A stretch of 42,437 bases of DNA, taken from Thermoleophilia bacterium (GTDB lineage: Bacteria; Actinomycetota; Thermoleophilia; Solirubrobacterales; 70-9). The DNA lies in assembly GCA_016650125.1 (NCBI GenBank), contig JAENWT010000020.1, positions 1 to 42,437 of the forward strand. Direction: 5' to 3'. Under the pieces are notes generated by a model. That model saw only the letters and a list, made by a program, of their open reading frames with translations. It did no database searches and had not been told where the DNA came from. The position numbers were made by a program, and so were the translations under genes. Of the stretch, positions 8,266 to 17,158 are shown piece after piece; position 1 is the stretch's first letter; every line of letters starts with the position of its first letter.

Positions 8266-9672
8266 TCAGCCACCGAGCAGCGGCAGCATCGCGCCGAGCT
8301 TGATCTCGGTCTCGGCCAGCTCGGAGGCCGGGTCGGAGTCCGCGACAACGCCGACCCCCGCGTAGAGGTGAGCCTCACGGTCACGCAGTAGGGCCGACCG
8401 CAGGGCGACGCAGAACTCACCGTCGCCGGAACCGTCCATCCAGCCGACCGGGGCCGCGTACCAGCCCCTCTCCATCTGCTCGACCTCTTCCATGACCCGT
8501 TCGGCTTTCTTCCAGGGCTCCCCGCCGACCGCCGGAGTCGGGTGAAGCAGCCCGGCCAGCTCGATCGCCGTGCGCGGCTCGAGCAAGTGGGCGATCACCG
8601 GTGTGCCGAGGTGCTGGATGTTCGCGACCTTGATGATCTCCGGCTCTTCGCCGGCCTCGACCCACACACTGAGCCGGCTCAGGGCCTTCACGATGCGCTG
8701 GACGACCAGGTCCTGCTCGCTGCGGTCCTTTGGGCTGTTCAGCAGCTTCTGGGCAAGGTGGTCGTCGACCGCGGGATCTGAGCTTCGCCTGGTCGAGCCG
8801 GCCAGGCCGACCGTCGATACTCCCCGGCCGACGCAACGCACCAGGAGCTCGGGACTGGCGCCGATGAACGCCGCCTCCGGGGTGCCGACGCAGAAGTTGA
8901 AACAGGACGGGAAACCTTCCCGGAGCGCCGCGAATATCGCAGCCGGATCGTGTGCCGCCGAAGAACGGACCAGGACCTCGCGGGCAAGCACGACCTTCTC
9001 GATCTCACCCGAGCGGATCCGCTCGACCGCGGCCGCCACAGAGTCTTCAAAGGCCTCCGGTGAACGGATGCTCTCGATCGACGACTTCTGGGCCGGATGC
9101 GGATCGATCATGCCGAGGTCGGCGGAGACCAGCCCGTTGACCCGGCGGACCAGCCGCCCGACCAGCCCGGCCTCATCGGCACCGGACTGGACGAGAGCGT
9201 TGACCGTCATCAGCGTCCGGCCGTGGTCGGCTTCGAACGACACCTCCGGCAGGGTCATAGCCGCCGGGGCGAACGGCGACCAGGCCGAGCCGGCCGGGCC
9301 CGATTCGGAGAACGAGAAGCCGCCGGACCAGGTCGGACCGGTGCGGTCGCCCGAGCCGCCCGGACCGCGAAGGACGGCCTCGCCCGACAGGTGCGCGCAT
9401 TCCGCAGCTACATCCCGGAACCGGTCCCGGCCGTGGGAGACGACGCTGTGCGCCGTTCCGAGCGCCGCCAGCGCGAATTCCCGGTCCGGCTGCTGCCAGC
9501 AGAACCACGGTTCACTCGCACGCCGCGAGGCGAAGACGACGGCCACCGGGTCGGCGCAGTCGATCTGCTGGGAGACGCTGACGACCCGCTTGTGACGGGC
9601 CGAAGCGGCTTCGTTTACGGCCTCACCCAGCAGGCTCTCGAGTTCGGCGGAGTCGAGGAGTGGTGCGGTCAA
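8266..9672 (-). CDS. menF: Isochorismate synthase
   Basis: Chorismate-utilising enzyme that converts chorismate to isochorismate, the entry to menaquinone synthesis. It has 468 aa with a variable N-terminal half. The C-terminal chorismate-binding domain shows EIEKVVLAREV, FIGASPELLV, GSTRRSSD, NSPKDRSEQDLVV, HPTPAVGGEP, ERGWYAAPVGW and the final AGVGVVADSDP. A siderophore-type isochorismate synthase would look alike, but menD on the adjacent opposite strand supports MenF. The start is TTG at 9672, which overlaps the ilvN stop in TTGA; this suggests translational coupling to an amino-acid biosynthesis gene. The start codon is the least certain part. Confidence 0.92.
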   Translation of the reverse strand: MTAPLLDSAELESLLGEAVNEAASARHKRVVSVSQQIDCADPVAVVFASRRASEPWFCWQQPDREFALAALGTAHSVVSHGRDRFRDVAAECAHLSGEAVLRGPGGSGDRTGPTWSGGFSFSESGPAGSAWSPFAPAAMTLPEVSFEADHGRTLMTVNALVQSGADEAGLVGRLVRRVNGLVSADLGMIDPHPAQKSSIESIRSPEAFEDSVAAAVERIRSGEIEKVVLAREVLVRSSAAHDPAAIFAALREGFPSCFNFCVGTPEAAFIGASPELLVRCVGRGVSTVGLAGSTRRSSDPAVDDHLAQKLLNSPKDRSEQDLVVQRIVKALSRLSVWVEAGEEPEIIKVANIQHLGTPVIAHLLEPRTAIELAGLLHPTPAVGGEPWKKAERVMEEVEQMERGWYAAPVGWMDGSGDGEFCVALRSALLRDREAHLYAGVGVVADSDPASELAETEIKLGAMLPLLGG

Positions 9673-10208
9673 TCGCCGCCGCGAGCGAGCGCCACTTCAC
9701 CGGTGCGCACCATCTCGAGCAGGCCGTGCGGTCGGAGCATGCTCTCGAAGGCCTCGATCTTGTCGTGTGAGCCGGTTACTTCGACGATCAGCGCGCGGCG
9801 CGAGACGTCGACGATCTTCGCGCGGAAGATCTCGGCGAACTGGACGATCTCGGCCCGGTTCTCGACCGCGGCGGAAACCTTGAAAAGCGCCATCTCGCGG
9901 GCGACCGAATCGTCCGGCTCCATGTCGCGGATCTTCAGGACGTTGATCAGCTTGTGCAGCTGCTTGGTCACCTGGTCGATCGGGTGGACGGCACCGTCAA
10001 GGGTCAGCGTGATCCTCGAGATCGCCGGATCCTCGGTCGGTCCGACCGCCAGCGTGTCGATGTTGAAGCCACGCCGGGAAAAGAGTCCCGAAACCCGCGC
10101 CAGGACTCCCGGCCGGTTCTCGACCAGGATCGAAAGCACGTGCTTGCGGCCAGAAAGGGTCCGGCTCACCTGAAGGTCTTCGAGTCTGACCATGTCGGCG
10201 GCACCCAT
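9669..10208 (-). CDS. ilvN: Acetolactate synthase small regulatory subunit
   Basis: ACT-domain regulatory subunit that binds valine and controls IlvB. It has 179 aa, the standard size. The ACT domain is near residues 22-95 (ILVENRPGVLARVSGLF, RRGFNIDTLAVG), followed by the C-terminal ALS_ss domain (KIVDVSRRALIVEVTG). ATG at 10208 shares one base with the ilvB stop (TGATG), indicating coupled translation. Its own stop overlaps the start of menF. Confidence 0.96.
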   Translation of the reverse strand: MGAADMVRLEDLQVSRTLSGRKHVLSILVENRPGVLARVSGLFSRRGFNIDTLAVGPTEDPAISRITLTLDGAVHPIDQVTKQLHKLINVLKIRDMEPDDSVAREMALFKVSAAVENRAEIVQFAEIFRAKIVDVSRRALIVEVTGSHDKIEAFESMLRPHGLLEMVRTGEVALARGGD

Positions 10209-11887
10209 CAGCCGACCATGTCCCTGGCGGCGTTACCGGCTGGAATCATCGGGTAACAGTTTTCCCGCGGGCTGGTCCTCACATCGAGCAGTGCCGGGCC
10301 GTCGTGCGCGAGCGTGGCCTGCATCATCTCTTCGAGGTCGCCGCTTTCTTCGCAGCGCATGCCCTTGGCGCCGAAAGCCTCGGCCAGCTTCACCCAGTCC
10401 GGGCTCGGGCCGTTCTCGACACCGCTGTAGCGCTCGGACCAGAACAGTTCCTGCCACTGGCGGACCATGCCCATGAAGCCGTTGTTCTGGAGGAAGATCT
10501 TGACCGGCACGTTCTGGTTGACCGCCGTGGCGAGTTCCTGGACGTTCATGATCAGGCTGCCGTCGCCGGCCAGGCAGACGACTTCTTCGTCGGGGCAGGC
10601 GACCTTGGCACCGATCGCGGACGGCAGGCCGAAGCCCATCGTGCCGAGCCCGCCGGAGTTGATCCAGCGGCGCGGCTCCTTGAACCCGTAGTACTGCGCG
10701 GCCCACATCTGGTGCTGGCCGACATCGGAAGTGATGATCGCGTCACCGCCGGTGACCTTGTGCATCATCTCGACCATGAACTGGGGCTTGATCTCGCCAT
10801 CGGAACCAGGTTCGTAACCCAGCGGGTACTCGCCCTGCCAGGCCTTGATCCGGCTCCACCATCCGTCGAGGCGGGAAGAATCGGTCTGCAGCGACTGGTA
10901 CTCACGGGTCAGCTTCGGCAGGACCAGCTTGGCGTCACCGACGATCGGGATGTGCGCGGGCACGTTTTTCGAAATCTCGGCCGGGTCGACGTCGATGTGG
11001 ATGAACTTCGCGTTCGGCGCAAACTCGGAGAGCTTGCCGGTGATCCGGTCGTCGAACCGGGCTCCGACCGCGATGATCAGGTCGGCTTCGTCCATCGTGT
11101 AGTTGGCCGTGCGGGTGCCGTGCATGCCGAGCATGCCGAGCCACTGCTCGTGGTCGGCCGGGAAAGCGCCGAGACCCATCAGGGTCGAGGTCAGCGGGAA
11201 CTTGTCTGCGGTGGCGAACTCGCGCAGCTCTTCCGAAGCGTTGGCGTTGATCACGCCGCCGCCGGAGTAGATCACCGGGCGCCGGGCATTCGCGATCGCC
11301 TTGGCGGCGATCCGGATCTGCTTCGAGTTGCCTTCGAGGTTCGGCCGGTAGCCGGGGAGCTCGACCGGGCCGGTGGGCGGCTGGTACTCGATCTCTTCCT
11401 TGGAAAGGTCTGTCGGCACGTCGACCAGGACCGGGCCGGGACGGCCGGTCGAAGCGATGTGGAAAGCCTCGTGGATGTACTGCGGGATGTGCGCGGCCTC
11501 GGTGCAGAGCAGCGAGTGCTTGACGATCGGCAGGGTCACGCCGACGATGTCGGCCTCCTGGAAGCCATCGGTGCCGATCAGCTCTGTGCGGACCTGGCCG
11601 GTGATGAAGACGGTCGGGACCGAGTCCATCATGGCGTCGGCGATCGCGGTGACCAGGTTGGTCGCGCCCGGGCCCGAGGTGCCGAAGGCGACCCCGACCT
11701 TGCCCGAGGCGTGGGCGTAGCCCTCGGCGGCGTGGCCGCCGGCCTGTTCGTGCATTACCTGGACGTGCCTCAGATCGGCGTCGACCAGGGCGTCATAGGT
11801 GGGCAGGTTGGCTCCACCGGGTATCCCGAAGATGTCTTCGACGCCCTCTGCTTTGAGGGACTCCATCAATGCGTCTGCGGCTCTCAT
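10208..11887 (-). CDS. ilvB: Acetolactate synthase large catalytic subunit
   Basis: Thiamine-diphosphate enzyme that condenses pyruvate to 2-acetolactate, or with 2-oxobutyrate, at the start of branched-chain amino-acid synthesis. It has 559 aa from ATG at 11887; the 34 further upstream in-frame residues look non-coding and run into the preceding gene. Visible: GIPGGANLPTYDAL and HEQAGGHAAEGYAHASG with the catalytic Glu; the FAD/ThDP middle region (DEADLIIAVGARFDDRITGK); and GDGSLIMNVQELATA followed by QNNGFMGMVRQWQ, the ThDP-Mg motif. It starts 25 bp after the SQD1-like gene and is coupled to ilvN. Confidence 0.96.
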   Translation of the reverse strand: MRAADALMESLKAEGVEDIFGIPGGANLPTYDALVDADLRHVQVMHEQAGGHAAEGYAHASGKVGVAFGTSGPGATNLVTAIADAMMDSVPTVFITGQVRTELIGTDGFQEADIVGVTLPIVKHSLLCTEAAHIPQYIHEAFHIASTGRPGPVLVDVPTDLSKEEIEYQPPTGPVELPGYRPNLEGNSKQIRIAAKAIANARRPVIYSGGGVINANASEELREFATADKFPLTSTLMGLGAFPADHEQWLGMLGMHGTRTANYTMDEADLIIAVGARFDDRITGKLSEFAPNAKFIHIDVDPAEISKNVPAHIPIVGDAKLVLPKLTREYQSLQTDSSRLDGWWSRIKAWQGEYPLGYEPGSDGEIKPQFMVEMMHKVTGGDAIITSDVGQHQMWAAQYYGFKEPRRWINSGGLGTMGFGLPSAIGAKVACPDEEVVCLAGDGSLIMNVQELATAVNQNVPVKIFLQNNGFMGMVRQWQELFWSERYSGVENGPSPDWVKLAEAFGAKGMRCEESGDLEEMMQATLAHDGPALLDVRTSPRENCYPMIPAGNAARDMVG

Positions 11888-11912
11888 AAGACGAGCGATC
11901 CTACCAGTGGAT

Positions 11913-13106
11913 TCAAGTGTGCTGGGCGGTCGACAGCGCGCCGCCCTCGAGCTCACCGGGATTCCACTTGGTCTTCGGGGTGATCGCACGCCCGATGACC
12001 CGATCGCGGTGACGCTTGATGATTCCGAGCATGGACTGAACCAGCTCGTCCCCGAGGGGGTGCGGTTCGAGGCCGAGGTCGAGCAGCTTCTGGTTGGAAG
12101 CGTTGTAGTAGTGCTGTTCCAGCTCGACCCGGGGATTCGGATAGCTCTCGATCGCCACCTCGAAGCCGACCTCCGCCGCGCACTTCTGGACCAGCGTCGC
12201 CAGCTCCGAGACCGAGAACTGCTCGGTGAACTGGTTGAAGACGCGGAACTCGCCGCGGTCCGCAGGATTCATTGCAGCCAGCTCGACGCAGCGCAGCGTG
12301 TCCTTGATGTTGAGGTAGCCGCGGGTCTGGCCGCCTGCCCCGTAGACGGTCAGGGGATGGCCGACGACTGCCTGGACGCAGAAGCGGTTGAGCACTGTGC
12401 CAAAGGTCTCGTCGTAGTCGAAGCGGGTGACCAGCCGGTCGTCGAGCACCGACTCGTCGGTCTCGATCCCGTAGACGACCCCCTGGTTGAGATCGGTCGC
12501 CCGCAGGCCCCAGATCCTGGTCGCGAAGTGGATGTTGGTCGAATCGTGGACCTTCGAGCAGTGGTAGAGCGAACCGGGCAGCTTGGGAAAAGGCAAGGTG
12601 TCCTTGCGGCCGTTGTGCTCGATCTCGATGAAGCCCTCTTCGATGTCGATGTTCGGAGTTCCGTACTCGCCCATCGTGCCGAGCTTGATCAGATGGGCGT
12701 CGGGAATGTGGCTCTGCATCGAGAACAGCAGGTTGAGCGTGCCGATCACGTTGGTCTGCTGGGTCTCGACCGCGGTCTGCCGCGAACGCATCGAATACGG
12801 GGCCGAAGGCTGCTCGCCGTAGTGGATGACCACTTCCGGAAGGATGTCGGCGACCACCGAGTCGAGGAACTCGCCGTCTTCGATGCAGCCGACACGGGAC
12901 TCGATCGTCTTGCCGGAAACGGAATGCCAGGCTTCGATCCGGTCCTCGAGGGAGCCGATCGGCGTGAGCGAGTCGGTCGACTGCTCCAGGTGCCAGCGGC
13001 GGCGCGCGAAGTTGTCGACCACCGTCACCTCGTGACCACGATCGGAAAAACGCATTGCCGTGGGCCAGCCGAGATAGCCGTCACCGCCTAGAACAAGAAT
13101 TCGCAT
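11913..13106 (-). CDS. UDP-sulfoquinovose synthase (SQD1-like)
   Basis: Short-chain dehydrogenase/epimerase-type enzyme expected to make UDP-sulfoquinovose from UDP-glucose and sulfite, the head-group donor for sulfolipid or sulfoquinovose-bearing glycans. It has 397 aa. The N-terminus GGDGYLGWPTA is the NAD-binding loop. Residues LGTMGEYGTPNIDIEEG (142-158) with Thr144, plus the YHCSK motif (Tyr181, Lys185), match the plant SQD1 active site. Long stretches such as GIRATDLNQGVVYG-like and HPLTVYGAGGQTRGYL, and VFNQFTEQFSV, are SQD1 signatures rather than generic epimerase. It precedes ilvB by 25 bp and is divergent from two membrane glycosyltransferases. No SQD2/SqdX sugar transferase is in the window. 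The family call is strong; the biological product is inferred. Confidence 0.9.
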   Translation of the reverse strand: MRILVLGGDGYLGWPTAMRFSDRGHEVTVVDNFARRRWHLEQSTDSLTPIGSLEDRIEAWHSVSGKTIESRVGCIEDGEFLDSVVADILPEVVIHYGEQPSAPYSMRSRQTAVETQQTNVIGTLNLLFSMQSHIPDAHLIKLGTMGEYGTPNIDIEEGFIEIEHNGRKDTLPFPKLPGSLYHCSKVHDSTNIHFATRIWGLRATDLNQGVVYGIETDESVLDDRLVTRFDYDETFGTVLNRFCVQAVVGHPLTVYGAGGQTRGYLNIKDTLRCVELAAMNPADRGEFRVFNQFTEQFSVSELATLVQKCAAEVGFEVAIESYPNPRVELEQHYYNASNQKLLDLGLEPHPLGDELVQSMLGIIKRHRDRVIGRAITPKTKWNPGELEGGALSTAQHT

Positions 13107-13153
13107 AAGGCGGCAGATTACCGCAAGCGCAGTGGCAATCTAGGATCGCCTGG

Positions 13154-14482
13154 TTGCGTGTGATCACCCTCATATTGATCTGCCTGGCCGGTCTCGCGCT
13201 GCGTGTGGACTACGCCTGGCAGGGTTCGACTGAGAATCTCCCCGACTCGGCCGCCTACGAGAGAATCGCCCGCGGCCTCCACGAAGACGGCATATTCGAG
13301 CAGGCTGGACCCGGAACCCCGGTCCACCCGCAACCCGCCTCCAACTACAGCCCCGGTTTGCCCCTGTTCGCCGGCGGTGTGTTCGAGCTGGCCAGCGATG
13401 ACGACGTCCGGCTGGTCCGGCTCCTGCTGGCCCTGATCAGCGCGGCCGCGATCCCGATCGCCTTTTCCATCGGCCGCCGGCTGGCCGGATCGACAGCCGG
13501 GCTGATCGGTGCGGCGGCGATCGCCTTCTACCCGACCCTGATCAGCAACGCGGGCATGCTTCTGACCGAACCGCTGGCCGGGACCATGCTCGCCGGAGGC
13601 GTGCTCGCCATCCTCAGCGCCCGCGACCAGAACGGCCTTCTGACCTGGGCCCTGGCCGGCTTGCTGCTCGGGCTGGCGACCATGGTCCGCCCGGAATACC
13701 TGATCATCACGCTCTTCGTTGCCGTGACCCTGGTGCTGATCGAGCTCCGCGGCGGCTTCGGCCACGCCGTGCGACCGGTCGCGGTCCTGCTGCTCACCCT
13801 TCTGGTCGTGATCGCGCCCTGGACCGTGAGGAACGTGGTCGAGTACGAGCGGGTCGTGCCGCTCTCCACCGGCGGCGGCCAGACCCTCTTCGCCGGAAGC
13901 TACGTGCCGTCGAACGGAAACCCGACCAGGGTGATGCCCGACCTGCTCAACCAGAACCCGGTGCTCAAGGCCGAGATCGAACGCCAGAACCGTGTCAGCG
14001 GCGAAGGCCCGGAGTCGGCGACACCGGAGCGGGTCTTCAACCTGCTGGCCAGCCAGAAGCTGCCACACATGGAAAGCGACGCCGCACTCTCCCGGCTCGG
14101 GCGGGAGCGATATCGCGACGAGCTGAGGCAGGACCCGCTCGGCCTGGTGGGCTATCTCTCGCGGAAAACCCTGCGCATCTGGTGGCGCGGGCAATCCGGT
14201 CTGATCGAAACGCCGATCGGCCGGGTCGCCCACTGGATCATCGTCACCTCCTCGCTGATCGGGCTGCTCCTGCTGCTGACCCGCCGCCGGCCGGAGTTCT
14301 GGATCTTCGCGGTGATCCTGCTCGCCGCAACCGCGATCGGGACGCTGCTGGTGGCTTCCCCGCGCCGGGCGCTCGTTCTCTGGCCACTGGTTTCAGTGCT
14401 GGCCGGCATCGGCATTACCGGCGGCCTCGCGCTTGCACGCGAGGCTCTCGAGCGCCGGCGTCGGCCGGTTGCCATAGCCTGA
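13154..14482 (+). CDS. GT-C membrane glycosyltransferase (GT39/ArnT-like), first paralogue
   Basis: A 442-aa polytopic membrane protein with about nine or ten hydrophobic segments. It has the layout of polyprenyl-phosphate-sugar-dependent transferases: an early acidic loop (LPDSAAYERIARGL), then LLTEPLAGTM, MVRPEYL and an extended extracytoplasmic loop in the second half. It is expected to move a sugar from a lipid carrier to a protein, lipid or polymer outside the membrane; acceptor and sugar are unknown. The start is TTG at 13154 (GTG at 13160 is an alternative). A -10-like TAGGAT ends 7 nt before it, compatible with a leaderless message. A paralogue follows 9 bp downstream. Confidence 0.78.
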   Translation: MRVITLILICLAGLALRVDYAWQGSTENLPDSAAYERIARGLHEDGIFEQAGPGTPVHPQPASNYSPGLPLFAGGVFELASDDDVRLVRLLLALISAAAIPIAFSIGRRLAGSTAGLIGAAAIAFYPTLISNAGMLLTEPLAGTMLAGGVLAILSARDQNGLLTWALAGLLLGLATMVRPEYLIITLFVAVTLVLIELRGGFGHAVRPVAVLLLTLLVVIAPWTVRNVVEYERVVPLSTGGGQTLFAGSYVPSNGNPTRVMPDLLNQNPVLKAEIERQNRVSGEGPESATPERVFNLLASQKLPHMESDAALSRLGRERYRDELRQDPLGLVGYLSRKTLRIWWRGQSGLIETPIGRVAHWIIVTSSLIGLLLLLTRRRPEFWIFAVILLAATAIGTLLVASPRRALVLWPLVSVLAGIGITGGLALAREALERRRRPVAIA

Positions 14483-14491
14483 TCCGCCCCC

Positions 14492-15886
14492 ATGCCCGCG
14501 ATCGCCAGCCCAGACAGCACTACCGAAGGCAGCCGCCTTTCCGGCTTCATCGAGAGTCATGGCAAGAAGGCGCTGGTCGCCCTGATGATCATCGTCGCGG
14601 TCGGATTCGGGCTGCGCATGGACAAGGTGATCAACCCCCTCGGTGATCCCGGCGACGACGCTTTCGCCTACCGGGCCCTGGCCGAATCGCTCTACGAAGA
14701 AGGAAGCTACGGCGGCAAGGACTTCAACACGCCGAGCGACTGGTCCCCCGGCGCGCCGCTGATCTACTCGGCCGCCTACTACGCGACCGGCGGGGTCCGG
14801 GACGGTGTCGGCCGTGGCGTCGAAGCGCTGCTCGGCACGGCGGCGATCCTCGTGGTGTACCTGCTGAGCCTGAGGTTGAGCCGACGGCGCAGCGCTGCCC
14901 TGATCGCGGCGGCCATGGTCGCGGTCTACCCCCCGTTCACCCACTCGACCGGAGCTCTGATGAGTGAGCCACCGGCGATCCTGACCCTGCCGGCGGCGGT
15001 CCTGGCTTTTTTATGGGCGGATTCCCGTGGTTCCCCCTGGGCCTGGCTCGTGCCCGGCCTGCTCTTCGGATTGACCACCCTGATCCGGCCCGAGTACCTG
15101 GCCGTCGCCTTCCTCTTCGGCGTGTTGCTGATCTTCCGGGTCTGGCGGGATTCCTCAGAGTCAAGTCGCGCACGCGCCGGACGTGTGGCCACCCGCGCCC
15201 TGGTCTTCGCTCTGGCCGTCTTCCTGCCGATCATCCCCTGGACCGTCCACAACTACGTGTCTCTCGATCGGTTCGTGCCGATTACGACCGGCAGCGGCAA
15301 AGCGACCTTCGTCGGCACCTACCTGCCGGCCGACGGCGAGTACCAGCAGGTCAAGGCCGATCTCTACGAGAAGTACACCGGCAAGTCCCTTGATCCCGAC
15401 TCGGAAGAACTGGGCGACGTCGATCCGGTACCGCTCTTCGACCGGGCGGCCGAGAAGTACACCCCCGAACTCACCCGTGATGCCGCACTCGGCAAGATCG
15501 GCAAGGAGAACTTCCGGAAGTACGCCGCCGACGACCCGCTCGGTTACGCCGGCATGACGATCCGGAAGACCGGGCGCATGTGGGGCACCGGAATCGGCGA
15601 GGCGATGTCGAGCCCGGTCGGCTCGCTGATCCAGAAGGGACTCGTCCTGGCCGGCCTCGCCGGACTCCTCCTGCTTGCCTGGCGCAGGCGCTGGGAGGCG
15701 ATCGCAATGGGGATCCCCGTTCTGACGGTCACCGCGGTGGGCGCGCTCACCCTCGCCCCTCCACGCCGCAACGAGATTCTGATGACGCTTATGCTGCCGC
15801 TCGCAGCAATCGCCCTCGTCGAGGCAGCCGCCTGGATCTCCGGGCGAGTCAATCCGGACCGCCCCGAGACAGAAAAGACAGCGTGA
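14492..15886 (+). CDS. GT-C membrane glycosyltransferase (GT39/ArnT-like), second paralogue
   Basis: A 464-aa membrane protein, clearly related to the gene before it. Shared marks are an acidic first loop (GDPGDDAFAYRALAESL), a proline-rich SPGAPL segment, LMSEPPAILTLP, LIRPEYLAVAF, and a matched extracytoplasmic part (TGSGKATFVGTYLPADGEY against TGGGQTLFAGSYVPSNG). The pair looks like a tandem duplication that has diverged. Its stop overlaps the GTG start of the GT2 gene (GTGA), so the three genes form a coupled operon. That GT2 enzyme could supply the lipid-linked sugar these transferases use. Confidence 0.78.
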   Translation: MPAIASPDSTTEGSRLSGFIESHGKKALVALMIIVAVGFGLRMDKVINPLGDPGDDAFAYRALAESLYEEGSYGGKDFNTPSDWSPGAPLIYSAAYYATGGVRDGVGRGVEALLGTAAILVVYLLSLRLSRRRSAALIAAAMVAVYPPFTHSTGALMSEPPAILTLPAAVLAFLWADSRGSPWAWLVPGLLFGLTTLIRPEYLAVAFLFGVLLIFRVWRDSSESSRARAGRVATRALVFALAVFLPIIPWTVHNYVSLDRFVPITTGSGKATFVGTYLPADGEYQQVKADLYEKYTGKSLDPDSEELGDVDPVPLFDRAAEKYTPELTRDAALGKIGKENFRKYAADDPLGYAGMTIRKTGRMWGTGIGEAMSSPVGSLIQKGLVLAGLAGLLLLAWRRRWEAIAMGIPVLTVTAVGALTLAPPRRNEILMTLMLPLAAIALVEAAAWISGRVNPDRPETEKTA

Positions 15887-16947
15887 CCTACGCCTCGATC
15901 CTTCCCGCCCAGCTGACCGCCCTCCGGGCCACCGGACTGGTGATCGCGATCCTGATGATCGGTTTCGCCGTGTTCCGTCGGCGCGAAATGCGGAACGCGG
16001 ACGTCCTGCTGCTGCTCGCGGCCGGCTTCGGTCTGGCGATCGTCTCGGGGACCGAACTGACCGACCGCCTGCTCTCGGCACTTTCGTTCGAGCGCGGCAA
16101 CGGCGGCCGCATCCTCGGCCTCGCCGTCTTCGCGATCATCATCCTCTTCCTGATCTCGACGCGGGCCCTTTCAGTGAGCGCCCGCAACACCCGCCAGATT
16201 TCGGCCGTGCTCGAGGGCATCGCCTCGGAACAGTTCCGGACTGAAGGCCACCGCAAGATTTTCCGCAACAAGATCGCGATCGTCATCCCGGCCTACAACG
16301 AAGCCGACAACCTCGGCTACGTGCTCGACCAGATCCCGGACGAAGTCTGCGGCCTGCCGACGGCCGTCCTGGTCGTCGACGACGGGTCCCGCGACGGCAC
16401 CGAAGTGGTGGCCGAGGGTCACGGGGCGACGGTCGCCCGGCACGTCGTGAACCGCGGCGGCGGTGCGGCCCTGCGCACGGGTTACCGCCTGATGGTCGAC
16501 GCCGAAGCGGTGATCGTGGTCACGCTCGACGCCGACGGCCAGCACCTGCCCTCGGAGATGCCCAACCTGGTCCAGCCGGTCCTCGACGGCGAGGTCGACA
16601 TGGCCCACGGTTCCCGTGTCCTCGGCCACGCCGAGGCCAACCACTACGCCCGTGAGCTCGGCATCGTCTTCTTCAACCGCTTCGTCTCCTTCATCACCCG
16701 GACCCACGTCACCGACTGCTCGAACGGTTATCGGGCGGTGCGGACCAGCGTCCTGCCCCAGCTGGTGCTGAAGCAGGAGCAGTTCCACACATCAGAGTTC
16801 ATGATCGAAGCAATCAAGCGGGGAATCCCGGCCAAGGAAGTGCCGGTGACCGTCGAAGCGCGGCTGCACGGACATTCGAAGAAGCCGGCCGTATTCCGTT
16901 ACGGAGTCGGATTCGCGAACGCGATCGTCCGCACCTGGATGCGGTAG
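15883..16947 (+). CDS. DUF2304 domain fused to GT2 glycosyltransferase
   Basis: A 354-aa protein from GTG at 15883, overlapping the preceding stop. Residues 1-110 hold three hydrophobic segments of the DUF2304 type. From about 130 a family-2 glycosyltransferase of dolichol-phosphate-mannose-synthase type begins: IAIVIPAYNEADNLG, VVDDGSRDGT, and the metal-binding LDADGQH (Asp216, Asp218), ending in a conserved EVPVTVEARLHGHSKK segment. It probably charges polyprenyl phosphate with a sugar at the inner membrane face for the two upstream GT-C transferases. The longer open frame upstream of 15883 is a shadow of the previous gene. It is followed by a repeat-rich intergenic stretch. Confidence 0.85.
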   Translation: MTYASILPAQLTALRATGLVIAILMIGFAVFRRREMRNADVLLLLAAGFGLAIVSGTELTDRLLSALSFERGNGGRILGLAVFAIIILFLISTRALSVSARNTRQISAVLEGIASEQFRTEGHRKIFRNKIAIVIPAYNEADNLGYVLDQIPDEVCGLPTAVLVVDDGSRDGTEVVAEGHGATVARHVVNRGGGAALRTGYRLMVDAEAVIVVTLDADGQHLPSEMPNLVQPVLDGEVDMAHGSRVLGHAEANHYARELGIVFFNRFVSFITRTHVTDCSNGYRAVRTSVLPQLVLKQEQFHTSEFMIEAIKRGIPAKEVPVTVEARLHGHSKKPAVFRYGVGFANAIVRTWMR

Positions 16948-16954
16948 ACGAACT

Positions 16955-17083
16955 CTCCGTGGGGCGCGGCGCGGGCATTCCTGTCCAGGATGCGATTTAA
17001 CCGCACGGGACCTTTCCTTTGAAGCGCTACGCCCAGGTTGATTGACAACTATGCACCTGGACAGGAACACCCGCACCACACCA
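16955..17083 (-). ncRNA. Family-2 long-stem structured element, copy 1
   Basis: Read on the minus strand, the 5' arm from GGTGTGGTGCGGG to TCCTGTCCAGG pairs with the 3' arm CCTGGACAGGAATGCCCGC and onward over 27 positions without a mismatch if G-U pairs are allowed. Read on the plus strand the same positions are A-C mismatches, so the minus strand is the likely RNA strand. Inside the stem, AGTTGTCAAT and GTTAAATCGCATCC are identical or nearly so in the copy at 36310-36438. The apical part has diverged in sequence but still folds. No coding function is credible. I do not recognise a known RNA family. Confidence 0.6.
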
Positions 17084-17158
17084 ACGGCCCGCAAAGATGG
17101 GAGTGACTGAAATTCACGCCACCCGTTCCAGGTGACCCCGGTTGGGCCGAAAGACGTC

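Noticed and set aside
16792-17094. Minus-strand 100-aa ORF, and a similar one at 36300-36527
   Set aside because: Their shared peptide arises only because both cross family-2 repeats. They overlap real genes or structured elements, differ outside the repeat and lack codon constraint.
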